From: Oenococcus kitaharae
GTDB lineage: Bacteria; Bacillota; Bacilli; Lactobacillales; Lactobacillaceae
Reading direction: 5' to 3'
Assembly (NCBI RefSeq): GCF_025758695.1
Contig: NZ_JANJQP010000002.1
Location: forward strand, 62,001-126,000
DNA: 64,000 bases
Made by a program: the position numbers and the translations under genes. Every line of letters starts with the position of its first letter. The first letter of the stretch is position 1. The notes under the pieces were generated by a model, which ran no database searches, was not told the origin of the DNA, and worked only from the letters and a program-made list of their open reading frames with translations. Positions 23,767 through 32,081 of this stretch are shown here, one piece after another.

Positions 23767-24570
23767 ATGTCGCTGCATTCAAATCGATTTTTCTCAAATT
23801 CTTTAGGAAGAACCACTAGTGTTCAGGTGGTATTACCTGAGATAAAAAATGAGCAAATGAGGTTACCTAAATATAAAAAAGGAGAAACTTTCCCTGTATT
23901 GTGGCTATTACACGGACTCGGTGATGATGATACAGTATGGTTACGACGTGCTGGAATTGAACGGTTAGCAAACGATTATGGTGTCGCGATGGTTATGCCA
24001 CAAGCTGAACGTAGTTTTTACGCGGATATGAGCCATGGAGATAAGTACTGGACTTATATTACACAAGAATTGCCAGAGCGCATGAGATTTATATTTCCTT
24101 TGTCCTCGTTGAGAGAAGACAATTTCCTAGCAGGTTATTCTATGGGCGGATACGGAGCTCTTCGATGGGCTTTTAAATATCCAAGAATGTTTAGCGCAGT
24201 GGCAGGAATGTCATCAGTAATTGATCTTCCAAAATTTGTAAATAATCTAAAAAATGGTGTTCTAGGATACCCTGACTCTCCGGATATAGAGGCTATTTGG
24301 GGAAAACAAGACCTTGTAAATTCAGATTTAAATATCTCTTGGTTGCTTAATCATCCAGCGTTAGGATTAAAAGATCTGAGGGTATTCATTACTGCCGGTG
24401 GGAAAGAAGACTTTTTGAATGAGGATAATGAAAATTATCAAAAAAAATTGAATCAGATCTTTGGTTCAAACTTTACTTGGGATTCTGGTCAAGGTGGGCA
24501 TAATTGGGATTTTTGGGCACCTGAACTCGAGCATGTACTGTCATGGCTGCCTATTCACGAAAGGAGATAA
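23767..24570 (+). CDS. Alpha/beta-hydrolase esterase (EstA/esterase D type)
   Basis: 267 residues, cytoplasmic (no signal peptide). WLLHGLGDDDTVW carries the oxyanion region, nucleophile Ser is in AGYSMGGYGALRW near residue 125, the acid is probably in GGKEDFL, and catalytic His in GGHNWDFWAPEL near 247. Such enzymes release acyl groups from small esters or glycosides. With a GntP transporter downstream (start 2 bases after its stop) it may deacylate an imported sugar acid ester; that is inference. AAGGAGGA precedes the ATG. Confidence 0.85.
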   Translation: MSLHSNRFFSNSLGRTTSVQVVLPEIKNEQMRLPKYKKGETFPVLWLLHGLGDDDTVWLRRAGIERLANDYGVAMVMPQAERSFYADMSHGDKYWTYITQELPERMRFIFPLSSLREDNFLAGYSMGGYGALRWAFKYPRMFSAVAGMSSVIDLPKFVNNLKNGVLGYPDSPDIEAIWGKQDLVNSDLNISWLLNHPALGLKDLRVFITAGGKEDFLNEDNENYQKKLNQIFGSNFTWDSGQGGHNWDFWAPELEHVLSWLPIHERR

Positions 24571-24572
24571 AA

Positions 24573-25895
24573 ATGAGTTTACTATTTCTTTGTTTGAGCC
24601 TAGTAATTTTGGTGTTATTGATTACTATTTTCAAGATTAATGCATATATTGCAATAATTATTGCTTCAATATTTCTCGGATTATCATTGGGAATGCCAGT
24701 TGATAAAGTGATGAATTTAATCGGAACTGGTATTGGGACACAATTAGGGGGACTTGTTTTAGTATTTTCTTTTGGTGCCATCTTGGGAAAACTAGTTGCT
24801 GATTCAGGTGGAGCAAAAAAAATTGCGGACTCCTTAACTCAGCTTTTTGGGAAAAAACACATTCAGTTAGCCGTTGCTATAGCGGCTTTCGTCATCGGCT
24901 TATCTATGTTTTTTGAAGTAGGAGTCGTTGTGCTGGTTCCGATTATCTTTGCAGTTGCTACAGAAGTTGATTTGCCGATGCTCCAACTAGGCCTTCCTAT
25001 GCTGATGGGTCTTGGTACTGCACACGCTTACCTTCCTCCTCATCCGGCACCTGTTGCAATTAGTCAGGTACTGCATGCAAATTTAGGTACTGTCTTATTG
25101 TTGGGAATATGTATGGGAATTCCGTATTTATTGATTACTGCTGTTGCTATTCCCAAATTGATTCAACACCTATTTCCAAAAAGTTTCCGTAAAATTACTT
25201 ATGTACCAGGAGTTGGTGATTTAAAAGAGAGCAAAACATCATCAGCACCCAGTTTAGGATTATCTTTGATTACCGCTCTAATGCCAGTTCTTTTAATGTC
25301 AGTTGCGACTGTGTTAACAGCTCTAGGGACTAAAAATGTTATTGTTGCAGCCCTTAATAATTCTAGTTTTGCAATGTTTATTTCCTTGATGTTTGCCTTG
25401 TGGTCTATGGGATGGCACCAGCATCGTAGTAATAAAGAAATTCTAAGTACTATTGAGGCGTCGATTAGTAGTATCGGTATGTTGTTATTGGTTATTGGTT
25501 CTGCTGGTGGCTTGAAACAGATCATGGTATCTGGGGATCTGGCAAGCCAAATTGCAAAACTGATCTTACATACCGGTTTGTCTCCCCTGTTATTGGCCTG
25601 GATTATGGCGGCCTTAATAAGGGTGTCATTGGGTTCTACGACAGTGGCTGCTCTGACTACGGCTGGATTAATACTTCCAATCGTTGGAAGTATTAATGTC
25701 CCAGTAGCTTTGCTGGTACTAGCAATAGGCGCAGGCTCATCGTTCGGATCTCACGTAAATGATGCCGGGTTCTGGATGGTTAATCAATATTTTAATTTAA
25801 CTGTCAAAGAAACTTTTGAAACATGGACGCTTCAAAGTTCACTCTCAGGAATAGTTGGTTTGATTCTTGTTATGATAATGAGTTTATTCATTTAA
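24573..25895 (+). CDS. GntP-family gluconate/organic acid permease
   Basis: 440 residues, about 12 membrane helices. Family landmarks are GTQLGGLVLVFSFGAILGKL, FFEVGVVVLVPIIFAVA, LPPHPAPVAI and the C-terminal GSSFGSHVNDAGFWMV. It should import gluconate or a related hydroxy acid with protons. The frame extends upstream into the esterase gene; the ATG at 24573 has AAAGGAGAT before it. It is the last gene of the esterase operon; a terminator follows at 25973. Confidence 0.9.
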   Translation: MSLLFLCLSLVILVLLITIFKINAYIAIIIASIFLGLSLGMPVDKVMNLIGTGIGTQLGGLVLVFSFGAILGKLVADSGGAKKIADSLTQLFGKKHIQLAVAIAAFVIGLSMFFEVGVVVLVPIIFAVATEVDLPMLQLGLPMLMGLGTAHAYLPPHPAPVAISQVLHANLGTVLLLGICMGIPYLLITAVAIPKLIQHLFPKSFRKITYVPGVGDLKESKTSSAPSLGLSLITALMPVLLMSVATVLTALGTKNVIVAALNNSSFAMFISLMFALWSMGWHQHRSNKEILSTIEASISSIGMLLLVIGSAGGLKQIMVSGDLASQIAKLILHTGLSPLLLAWIMAALIRVSLGSTTVAALTTAGLILPIVGSINVPVALLVLAIGAGSSFGSHVNDAGFWMVNQYFNLTVKETFETWTLQSSLSGIVGLILVMIMSLFI

Positions 25896-25972
25896 ATTAA
25901 GCGCGTAGAGCTTTTTAGTAGTTAGTAGATAAATTATTTCAAAAAACACAGCTTTAACTTTTAATTAATGTT

Positions 25973-26026
25973 GCCTCAATATATATTCGCGATATATAAT
26001 CGCTGAATGTATTTGAGGCTTTATTT
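25973..26026 (+). terminator. Terminator of the esterase-gntP operon
   Basis: GCCTCAA (25973-25979) pairs with TTGAGGC (26013-26019), followed by TTTATTTTT. The loop contains a second AT-rich dyad. Confidence 0.7.
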
Positions 26027-26379
26027 TTGAATCAAGGAACGCTATGTTAAAAGTTAATGGTTTTGTATATTTCCAAATTAAAACATTTTAGTTTTAATGT
26101 TCGAATTACTTGGATTGCCCTAACAAAAAATTAAATGTTTAACTATGCCAAATCTCTAAACTGATTTAATTAGGTTAAAAGAACAATCCATTAATAAATA
26201 AAGTGCCTTTGTAAAATTCTGAATAATTAGTTATAGCATCAACGGCAAAGGACAGTTCAAATAGTTCACCTCTAGTGAATATGAAAAGTAGTATACAAAT
26301 ATGCTTTCAAGAAAACAAAAGCTCAATTTAGCCAACTAAACGCAATTTCAAGAACAGGATTACTTTTCAACTATAAGTA

Positions 26380-26408
26380 TTGGCTTAACCTCAACAAAAC
26401 TGTAAAAT
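26380..26408 (+). promoter_or_regulatory. Promoter of a truncated gene
   Basis: -35 TTGGCT (26380-26385), 17-bp spacer, -10 TAAAAT (26403-26408), about 50 bases before the remnant start at 26462. Confidence 0.5.
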
Positions 26409-26461
26409 CAATTTCCCATATAAGATGAGATAAGAGCCAATATCCTAAAGAGGAGACGAAA

Positions 26462-26530
26462 ATTACTGAACCTTTTCTAAAGTATGATGTCGGACGGCAA
26501 AACTTTAAAGATATCCGATTTCAGATATAA
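26462..26530 (+). pseudogene. N-terminal remnant of a lost gene
   Basis: AGGAG (26451-26455) is followed after 6 bases by ATT ACT GAA, reading (M)TEPFLKYDVGRQNFKDIRFQ and then stop. The VGRQNFKDIR motif resembles the start of AAA-ATPases with a PD-(D/E)XK domain (DUF1703-like: VGIQDFEKIR). Promoter, ribosome binding site and 22 codons survive; the rest has been replaced by the end of the KAP-like gene on the other strand. Confidence 0.45.
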
Positions 26531-27113
26531 GAACCCTCATGGTTTTATTAATGATTTTTTCTTTCTTATCGGCGATATCATCTGGATGAGCATATTTTTC
26601 TTGGTTAGAAATAATGATGACTTTGCTACGATTTTGTTCGAGTAAATTGGCAATATAACCAAAAACTTGTTGGATATCTATTTTTTTAGATATCCTTTCC
26701 AAGTCATCAAAAATAAACACGTATTTTGTATAGTCGATATTTTTAAGCAGGTGAGCACGAATTTTCTTCCCAAATTCTTTAGCAGGTTGTTTCAATAATT
26801 CAGCTTGAGAAAAGCCTAAGTTCTTTATTAATTCTAATGAGCTTGCAGCTATCTTCGTTGCTTGATAGCCAGCCTGTTTAGTGGTACCAAGAGTCGCTAG
26901 AATTTGTACGCTCACCTCGGATTTAATCTCAGTTAAATCCTGCATATTGCTGAGGGAAACGTAAATTGTGCGGTAATCATTTTCCTTAATGATTTTCCTG
27001 GCGGTATTTTGAACATAATACGTTTTGCCAATTCCCCAAGGGCCATCAATTTGAAAGGCCTGATCATCATCTGATCTCAAGTAAGATTGAATTGCTTTAC
27101 CTATTAGATCCAT
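26505..27113 (-). CDS. KAP-like P-loop NTPase, C-terminally truncated
   Basis: About 202 residues. Walker A GPWGIGKT lies near residue 26, Walker B KYVFIFDDLER near 147 and a sensor-like VIIISNQEKYA near 180, typical of KAP or related STAND-like NTPases in defence loci. Family members usually exceed 500 residues; this one stops right after the NTPase core, overlapping a remnant on the other strand. So the gene is probably broken. I chose ATG 27113 because GGAG lies 6 bases before it; ATG 27125 in the same frame is the alternative. Fragment of a defence protein by inference. Confidence 0.65.
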   Translation of the reverse strand: MDLIGKAIQSYLRSDDDQAFQIDGPWGIGKTYYVQNTARKIIKENDYRTIYVSLSNMQDLTEIKSEVSVQILATLGTTKQAGYQATKIAASSLELIKNLGFSQAELLKQPAKEFGKKIRAHLLKNIDYTKYVFIFDDLERISKKIDIQQVFGYIANLLEQNRSKVIIISNQEKYAHPDDIADKKEKIINKTMRVLISEIGYL

Positions 27114-27218
27114 CCCATTCTCCATAAATCTGACTTTTTTAAATATTAAGTCAACTGTCAATAAAAATGTGAGCAGTCTATTTGAAGTTGCCCATGTTCA
27201 TTGTGTTTGTCTTTCTAA

Positions 27219-28175
27219 CTAAATTTCTTCATTAAAGAAGTCATCTAGCTGATAAGTCGTGACCGGAGTAACATGCAATTCATATTTAGCAGCTAAATCA
27301 ACAAGACGATCACCATCAATCATCGTGATGACTCTTGTACCAATACGAGAAGCAGCTAAGGCGCCTTGAGAAAAAGTGCCTGTCGTAATGAAAATCCCAA
27401 ATTCGGCGTTGTATTTATCCATAGCACCACGAAACTTATCAATTTCAGGGGAAGAGACAGTCCCTTCCCATTTTTTTGATTGAATAGCCACACGAGCTGT
27501 CCTGAATTCATCCGAAGTAATGTAACCATAGCCATCCAAACCACCATCACCACTTAATTGCACACCAATACTGGGATCAATTTTCACTCCCATTGATTTA
27601 ACCAAAAGACGAGAAAATAATTCAAACTTTTTAGGCGAGAGTTGTTTTAAAGCTTTTAATAAACGCTGCTTCCACTGGGGAACGAGATCATCGACACTGA
27701 TAGTGCCATCACGTTGAATGCCAACGAATGCATCGCTTGATATCGTACTGATAATCTTATCTGCACTCTTCTTAAGCTTATTTAATTGATTTTGAGCATG
27801 TTTTTGTTGCCATATTGGTTTAGTAACCTGACGAATTTCTTTTTCAACAGACATTTTTTCAGGGTCTATTTCCCTGCCTTTATCAGTTAACTCAATCAAA
27901 CCTGATTTAGGTCTTAGCAGAAAACCAGCTATTTCTAAATTGCGGATCGCGAAATTGAAATCAAAATCAAAGGGTCGATATTGATTGCCAGATTTTGCGG
28001 TTTTCTGAAATGCAACATAATCCTCAGGAACCAAAGTTGAATCACTTTGAATCGTTTCTCGTAACTCTGAACTCTCAGCTTGGCCACCAAGGCTGACCAA
28101 AGATTTCAAAATTTCAGGCATCAGCAAATTTTCACGTTTTATGGCTGATAAAATTTTAAACTCTTCTAAATCCAT
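27219..28175 (-). CDS. mrr: Mrr-family restriction endonuclease
   Basis: 318 residues. The N-terminal winged-helix (about 5-110, Mrr_N type) contains MPEILKSLVSLGG and LELTDKGRE-like IELTDKGREID. The C-terminal nuclease domain begins LKQLSPKKFELFSRLLVKSMG, with catalytic residues in GDGGLDGYGY and VAIQSKKW, and ends in GTRVITMIDGDRLVDL. Mrr enzymes usually cut modified DNA. ATG 28175 has GGGAG upstream and a promoter TTGTCT-17-TATTCT at 28231-28203. It lies downstream of a C5 methyltransferase on the same strand, separated by a terminator. Confidence 0.88.
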   Translation of the reverse strand: MDLEEFKILSAIKRENLLMPEILKSLVSLGGQAESSELRETIQSDSTLVPEDYVAFQKTAKSGNQYRPFDFDFNFAIRNLEIAGFLLRPKSGLIELTDKGREIDPEKMSVEKEIRQVTKPIWQQKHAQNQLNKLKKSADKIISTISSDAFVGIQRDGTISVDDLVPQWKQRLLKALKQLSPKKFELFSRLLVKSMGVKIDPSIGVQLSGDGGLDGYGYITSDEFRTARVAIQSKKWEGTVSSPEIDKFRGAMDKYNAEFGIFITTGTFSQGALAASRIGTRVITMIDGDRLVDLAAKYELHVTPVTTYQLDDFFNEEI

Positions 28176-28202
28176 ATAGCTCCCTTGTCTCAATAAACCT
28201 AA

Positions 28203-28231
28203 AGAATAGTTTAATCTTTGATAGCAGACAA
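28203..28231 (-). promoter_or_regulatory. Promoter of the mrr gene
   Basis: Minus strand: -35 TTGTCT (28231-28226), 17-bp spacer, -10 TATTCT (28208-28203), just behind the methyltransferase terminator. Confidence 0.6.
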
Positions 28232-28236
28232 TGCGC

Positions 28237-28263
28237 AAAAAGCTGCCTCTGTACAAAGGCAGC
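28237..28263 (-). terminator. Terminator of the C5 methyltransferase gene
   Basis: Minus strand GCTGCCT (28263-28257) pairs with AGGCAGC (28248-28242), followed by five T. Confidence 0.85.
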
Positions 28264-28326
28264 GTTATTGAAAAACTTTGCAGAAGACAACCGATTCTCA
28301 TCGGTAAACATTGAGCAAAGTCGCCA

Positions 28327-29625
28327 TTAAACAGTTTGATTTAGAGAATTGATAATCGCCAAAGCGATTTCTTTACCAAAATTGACAGCAACAGCATTGC
28401 CAATTTGTTTATAGATACTACCAACTCCGCCAGAAAATTGCCAACTATCTGGAAAGCTCTGAATACGAGCATATTCTCGCGTGGTGAACGGCCGTGTCTC
28501 ATCTGGGTGGCAACGTTCGGTTTGTTTTTGATTAGGTGAGGTCGTTAGGGTCAAAGAGGGTTCATCCCAGCTAATGCGCCTGGCCATACCGGTTCGGCCA
28601 CCTCCAGAATAATAACTTTTTCCCATATAAGATTTGGCAACAGCCTCTGGTAAATCACGCCAGTAGCCACCGGCTGGTACTAATTCCATGACTTTTCTTT
28701 TGGCTTCGGAATACAGCATCCCTGCTGAATCAGGGACATCTTGTAGTACGTCTTTAAGAACAGGTTTGTAATCGTGTTTATTTGGATACTGGAAAGTAAT
28801 GTTGAGATCATTTCGTATGCCAACTAAAACCATTCGTTCTCGCTTTTCTGCAACTCCATGATCCCATGCGTTCAGCACTTGATAGGTTGTTTTATAACCA
28901 AGATTCTCAAAAACTTGTATCATTGTTTTTAGAGTTCGCCCATGGTCATGTGTTGTCAAACCACGAACGTTCTCGACCAAAAACATCTTCGGTTTGACTT
29001 GTTCCATGATTTTTGCGTAATGATAAAAGAGCGTTCCTCGGGTATCTTCCATGCCAAGTTTTTTACCAGCATAGGAAAAAGCCTGGCAAGGATAGCCACC
29101 GCTCAGTAAATCAATTTCAGTGCCTTTGGGAATATAGTTATATACCCCTTTAGGATCAGAAGTTACTTTGGTAATGTCTTCTTCAATCACGTTCCAATTT
29201 GGCCGATTCAGGCGAAGTGTCTGGCAGGCATCTTTATCAAATTCCAGTAAACCAACATCATTAAAACCAGCCTCTTCTAATCCGAGAGCCAACCCGCCAG
29301 CACCGGCAAAAAGCTCCAAGACATTAAACTGACTTTTTGGTTTAATTTTTGTGACATCAATTGTTCCATCAGGAAAAGCTGGGTTAACGTTCGTTTTCTT
29401 GTGGCTTAAATCCTGTTTTTTGATTGTAATCGCATCAAGTACGTCTTGTCCAAGTATGTCCATTAATTTCACCGTGCTAGTTTTTAGAGGGCTAAAGTCA
29501 TTGGATAAGATCACAGAAAGCTGGTTCTCTGTAATACTCATCTTCTGAGCTAGTTTTTTTTGGGTGTTGATTCCTTGTCTATGCATTAAAGCACGGATTT
29601 TTCTCTTGTCCAAAACCGTTTTCAT
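28327..29625 (-). CDS. C5-cytosine DNA methyltransferase with N-terminal HTH
   Basis: 432 residues. An XRE-type helix-turn-helix (about 1-60, TQKKLAQKMSITENQLSVIL) precedes the methyltransferase: motif I ELFAGAGGLALG, motif IV GGYPCQAFS with the catalytic Cys, motif VI ENVRG, motif VIII EKRERMVLVG, and motif X QIGNAVAVNFG. HTH-fused C5 methyltransferases can repress their own promoter, and here an inverted CTACCCTT repeat lies in the shared promoter region. It is divergent from a PmeII-like nuclease, its likely partner. No clear ribosome binding site other than AAGGG. Confidence 0.95.
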   Translation of the reverse strand: MKTVLDKRKIRALMHRQGINTQKKLAQKMSITENQLSVILSNDFSPLKTSTVKLMDILGQDVLDAITIKKQDLSHKKTNVNPAFPDGTIDVTKIKPKSQFNVLELFAGAGGLALGLEEAGFNDVGLLEFDKDACQTLRLNRPNWNVIEEDITKVTSDPKGVYNYIPKGTEIDLLSGGYPCQAFSYAGKKLGMEDTRGTLFYHYAKIMEQVKPKMFLVENVRGLTTHDHGRTLKTMIQVFENLGYKTTYQVLNAWDHGVAEKRERMVLVGIRNDLNITFQYPNKHDYKPVLKDVLQDVPDSAGMLYSEAKRKVMELVPAGGYWRDLPEAVAKSYMGKSYYSGGGRTGMARRISWDEPSLTLTTSPNQKQTERCHPDETRPFTTREYARIQSFPDSWQFSGGVGSIYKQIGNAVAVNFGKEIALAIINSLNQTV

Positions 29626-29628
29626 TGG

Positions 29629-29682
29629 CTACCCTTCATATTATTATGTTTTTATATTAATTGTTTTAAGGGTAGTTGTCAA
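29629..29682 (-). promoter_or_regulatory. Divergent promoter of the restriction-modification genes with operator repeat
   Basis: Minus-strand promoter for the methyltransferase: perfect TTGACA (29682-29677), 17-bp spacer, TAATAT (29659-29654). The octamers CTACCCTT (29629-29636) and AAGGGTAG (29668-29675) form a perfect inverted repeat; one copy lies between -35 and -10, the other over the translation start region. A bound HTH-methyltransferase would block its own promoter. Confidence 0.65.
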
Positions 29683-29701
29683 TCAATTCTTAGGAGGAAT
29701 T

Positions 29702-30427
29702 ATGACAATTGCAACAACGAGAGAACAGATTCTGCAGAATACCTTTGATTTTTTTCTTGATTTTTTTAATGATCGATCAAAAAAATATCAGAAACAGAAA
29801 TTCTCCGACTTCAAGATAAATCCCTTCACTATTCAAGCAACTGCTAAGGGGCTTTCCGGCAGTATTGACGCTGACTCGATTTCAAAAGCAATTGTGTATC
29901 CATTCGCTTTTGGAACTTCAATTGCAACCAGCTTTGGTACCAATTTGCAAAAATTTATCGTAACCACAATGGGAGACCAAATAGCCCAGCCGTCCGTTAT
30001 CTCTGGGATGGATATTGAATACGTCGATCAGATTGACAATAGAAGAAAGTATTGCCAGCTTAAGTCAGGTCCAACAACCATTAACAAGGATGATATCAAG
30101 ACTATTGAAGATCATTTCATGGGATTAAGAAATTTAGCGAGGACTAATCATCTTGCTATTACAACAAATGATCCTGTGGTTGGAGTTCTGTACGGTTCAC
30201 ATCGTGATCTTAGTACCATGTATAAGACTATTCAAAATGATGGGTACAATGTTTTAGCTGGAGAAGAATTTTGGTTACACCTTACTGGATATGAAGATCT
30301 TTATAGAGATTTGGTTAATCAGGCTCAATTAGCAGCAAACAACTCTGCCATGCAGGAAAGCATTGATAAACTGCTGAGCACAGTCAAAGAAGGTATAGAA
30401 CAAAACGAAGACTTTTTCGGAATTTAA
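29702..30427 (+). CDS. PmeII-family type II restriction endonuclease
   Basis: 241 residues. The core FGTSIATSFGTNLQKFIV, then GMDIEYVDQIDNRRKYCQLKSGP and TINKDDIKTIEDHF match the PmeII-type nuclease family as I know it; the acidic residue of DIE and the QLK Lys form a PD-(D/E)XK-like site. It should cut DNA unprotected by the divergent C5 methyltransferase. The frame is open far upstream, but AGGAGG (29692-29697) fixes the ATG at 29702, 76 bases from the methyltransferase start. Confidence 0.8.
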   Translation: MTIATTREQILQNTFDFFLDFFNDRSKKYQKQKFSDFKINPFTIQATAKGLSGSIDADSISKAIVYPFAFGTSIATSFGTNLQKFIVTTMGDQIAQPSVISGMDIEYVDQIDNRRKYCQLKSGPTTINKDDIKTIEDHFMGLRNLARTNHLAITTNDPVVGVLYGSHRDLSTMYKTIQNDGYNVLAGEEFWLHLTGYEDLYRDLVNQAQLAANNSAMQESIDKLLSTVKEGIEQNEDFFGI

Positions 30428-30587
30428 TTAATTTGTCGTTGCTAGGATCTAAAGTTTTTTAAGCCTTACAAGGGATTGAGTGTGTTCCGTTTGCATTGAT
30501 TTGAATTCAGAAAATTTTTTTATTGAGTTATCTATGTAAAGAAATGGCTGAGGCGATATAGATAGCAGCCACAGAAAGGAAATTGAG

Positions 30588-30775
30588 TTGGCAGAACGTT
30601 TTCCAGAAACAGATTGGTATTGTGACCGCTGTGGTGTGTACCTTAATATTCAGATCGGTTTTAATGATCACCACTACATTTGGCAGTGCAGTGAATTGGC
30701 CACAAAAACAGCATTTCGAGTGACAATATTTACGAATCCGAAAAAGATTTTTTAGATGGAAATAACAATATATGA
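30588..30775 (+). pseudogene. Frameshifted small zinc-ribbon protein
   Basis: TTG 30588, preceded by AAAGGAA, starts MAERFPETDWYCDRCGVYLNIQIGF...WQCSE. Relatives in lactic acid bacteria carry a second CxxCG here. In this sequence the frame breaks at GAATTGG (about 30694): the next frame reads GHKNSISSDNIYESEKDFLDGNN to TGA at 30773. A one-base loss (TGT to TT) would explain the missing Cys and the shift. Translated as is, it would end at 30755 with a scrambled tail. Confidence 0.6.
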
Positions 30776-30796
30776 AAACTCAAGGAGTGCTTGCTA

Positions 30797-31132
30797 ATGA
30801 GTAATCTCGGTTCATACCAAACGATAATTAAATGGTCTAAAGCAGTTAAAGGGTCAATGAGACTTCTTGTTCTGACAGCTTGTGGTGGGTATTTGATTGG
30901 CAAAGCTGGAGAAGTAGGACTTCGGAGGGGACTTAAAAAACATAAAGTTAGTATTAGCAGCCAACATGGCTCGAACATTAGCCTCTTCCGGAACAAATCA
31001 TTTACCGTTACTTCTTCAGGTGAGGATGAAAGTGGCTTAAAGTTTCAAGTGGGGCAACATTTTAAGGTATTACAAAGCGATAGGGATGCAATTTTAATCG
31101 AAAAACGGATGAGAATAGCAACCCATACTTAG
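30797..31132 (+). CDS. Small hypothetical protein, partner of the zinc-ribbon gene
   Basis: 111 residues. The N-terminal SNLGSYQTIIKWSKAVKG and one hydrophobic segment (about 22-42, LLVLTACGGYLIGKAGE) resemble a small conserved Lactobacillales protein found next to the zinc-ribbon protein. The C-terminal half is polar and beta-like. AAGGAG precedes the ATG. Function unknown. Confidence 0.6.
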   Translation: MSNLGSYQTIIKWSKAVKGSMRLLVLTACGGYLIGKAGEVGLRRGLKKHKVSISSQHGSNISLFRNKSFTVTSSGEDESGLKFQVGQHFKVLQSDRDAILIEKRMRIATHT

Positions 31133-31461
31133 TTTCGGATCGTTTTCTGGAATCAATCTCAGATGTCCATAATTCGATCAATTAGGAAAACTCCGTTGTT
31201 ATAAGTAAGCCTGCAATGAGAAAGAATTTCATAGCCGTCATCGCCATTAATATCCAGGCGCGTTTAAGTAATGCACTGTCCATTTATACATTTTTTCAAT
31301 TTTCTTTTTAAAAAGGTATTTGTAAGGGAGCGTTAAATCCTTTTTCAAGCTAAACGTATATTTTGAAAACAACATTTTAGAAAATTATTAAAAAGGACGT
31401 TGCCAATTCAGCGGATGCAATCTTTAAGGTTGCTCAATAAAATGAACCAAGAGCTAATTAA
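31133..31461. other. 329-base gap with possible remnants
   Basis: Apart from a weak 33-codon minus-strand ORF, the stretch 31375-31435 reads KKDVANSADAIFKVAQ before a stop, another protein-like fragment. No intact gene can be supported. Confidence 0.4.
31182..31283 (-). CDS. Possible 33-residue single-span membrane peptide
   Basis: ATG 31283 reads MDSALLKRAWILMAMTAMKF and a hydrophobic helix ending in TTEFS. It has the look of a small membrane peptide, but no ribosome binding site is seen, so it may be chance. Confidence 0.25.
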   Translation of the reverse strand: MDSALLKRAWILMAMTAMKFFLIAGLLITTEFS

Positions 31462-31657
31462 ATGACTAAGATAAACGTATTGGGGTAGTTACGACTGGGA
31501 ATGTTTTGGACAATATCAAAGCAATCTCAATGATCAAAGGGTGAGTCAGTCAACGGCATAATCAATTGAATTGCTGAAGGCCTATATTACTCAATTCGAG
31601 AAGGATAACCCTAATAAACTCAATGAATATAAGGAGATAGTGAAATTAACATTATGA
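31462..31657 (+). pseudogene. Decayed small gene with frameshift and nonsense codon
   Basis: ATG 31462 reads MTKINVLG and stops at 31486. Removing one G from the run at 31482-31485 continues SYDWECFGQYQSNLNDQRVSQSTA, then TAA (31559), then SIELLKAYITQFEKDNPNKL to TGA at 31655, which overlaps the next ATG by ATGA. It was probably a 64-residue protein in an operon with the following gene. Confidence 0.5.
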
Positions 31658-32043
31658 TTTGGGTATATTTGGTTTGTTACACTCTGCTTTTTACTGTTTT
31701 GTGGTTTGCATCTACATATTGCAACAAAGAAACAAGAAACGGAAGCAAAAATGTAGTCGACCACATAAAAGAAAATTTAGCTATAACTGTAGAACTTGCT
31801 CTAAGCCTGATTTTAGCAACTGTGATATTTAAGGCTGGTCTTTCTTATTTTAAAATTTCTGTCCCGTATGCAGGAATTCTGTCTTTTCTTAAGAATTTAG
31901 CTGTGTTAGCTGTTTCATCTTTGGCCTTTGCTGGCTTATTGGATTCCAAAGTTAAAGATATAGCCGAAGCAAACAACTGGTACAGGGCTGCAACAATGGT
32001 AATTCTTCTTTTTACTGGTTTTCTTACAGCAGCTGGGAACTGA
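31654..32043 (+). CDS. Four-helix membrane protein of unknown function
   Basis: 129 residues with helices at about 2-20, 45-63, 72-92 and 110-127 and a polar loop NKETRNGSKNVVDHIKEN. No family recognised. AAGGAGATAG lies about 13 bases upstream, rather far; the ATG overlaps the stop of a decayed upstream ORF. A strong terminator follows. Confidence 0.55.
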   Translation: MIWVYLVCYTLLFTVLWFASTYCNKETRNGSKNVVDHIKENLAITVELALSLILATVIFKAGLSYFKISVPYAGILSFLKNLAVLAVSSLAFAGLLDSKVKDIAEANNWYRAATMVILLFTGFLTAAGN

Positions 32044-32081
32044 TAATACTTTATGTACACAAATAATTGTTTGCCCACATA

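Larger units (their letters stand above)
25896..26461. other. 566-base stretch without an intact gene
   Basis: It holds the gntP terminator, then about 350 AT-rich bases in which I see no feature, then a good promoter (26380-26408) for the truncated gene at 26462. Confidence 0.6.
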
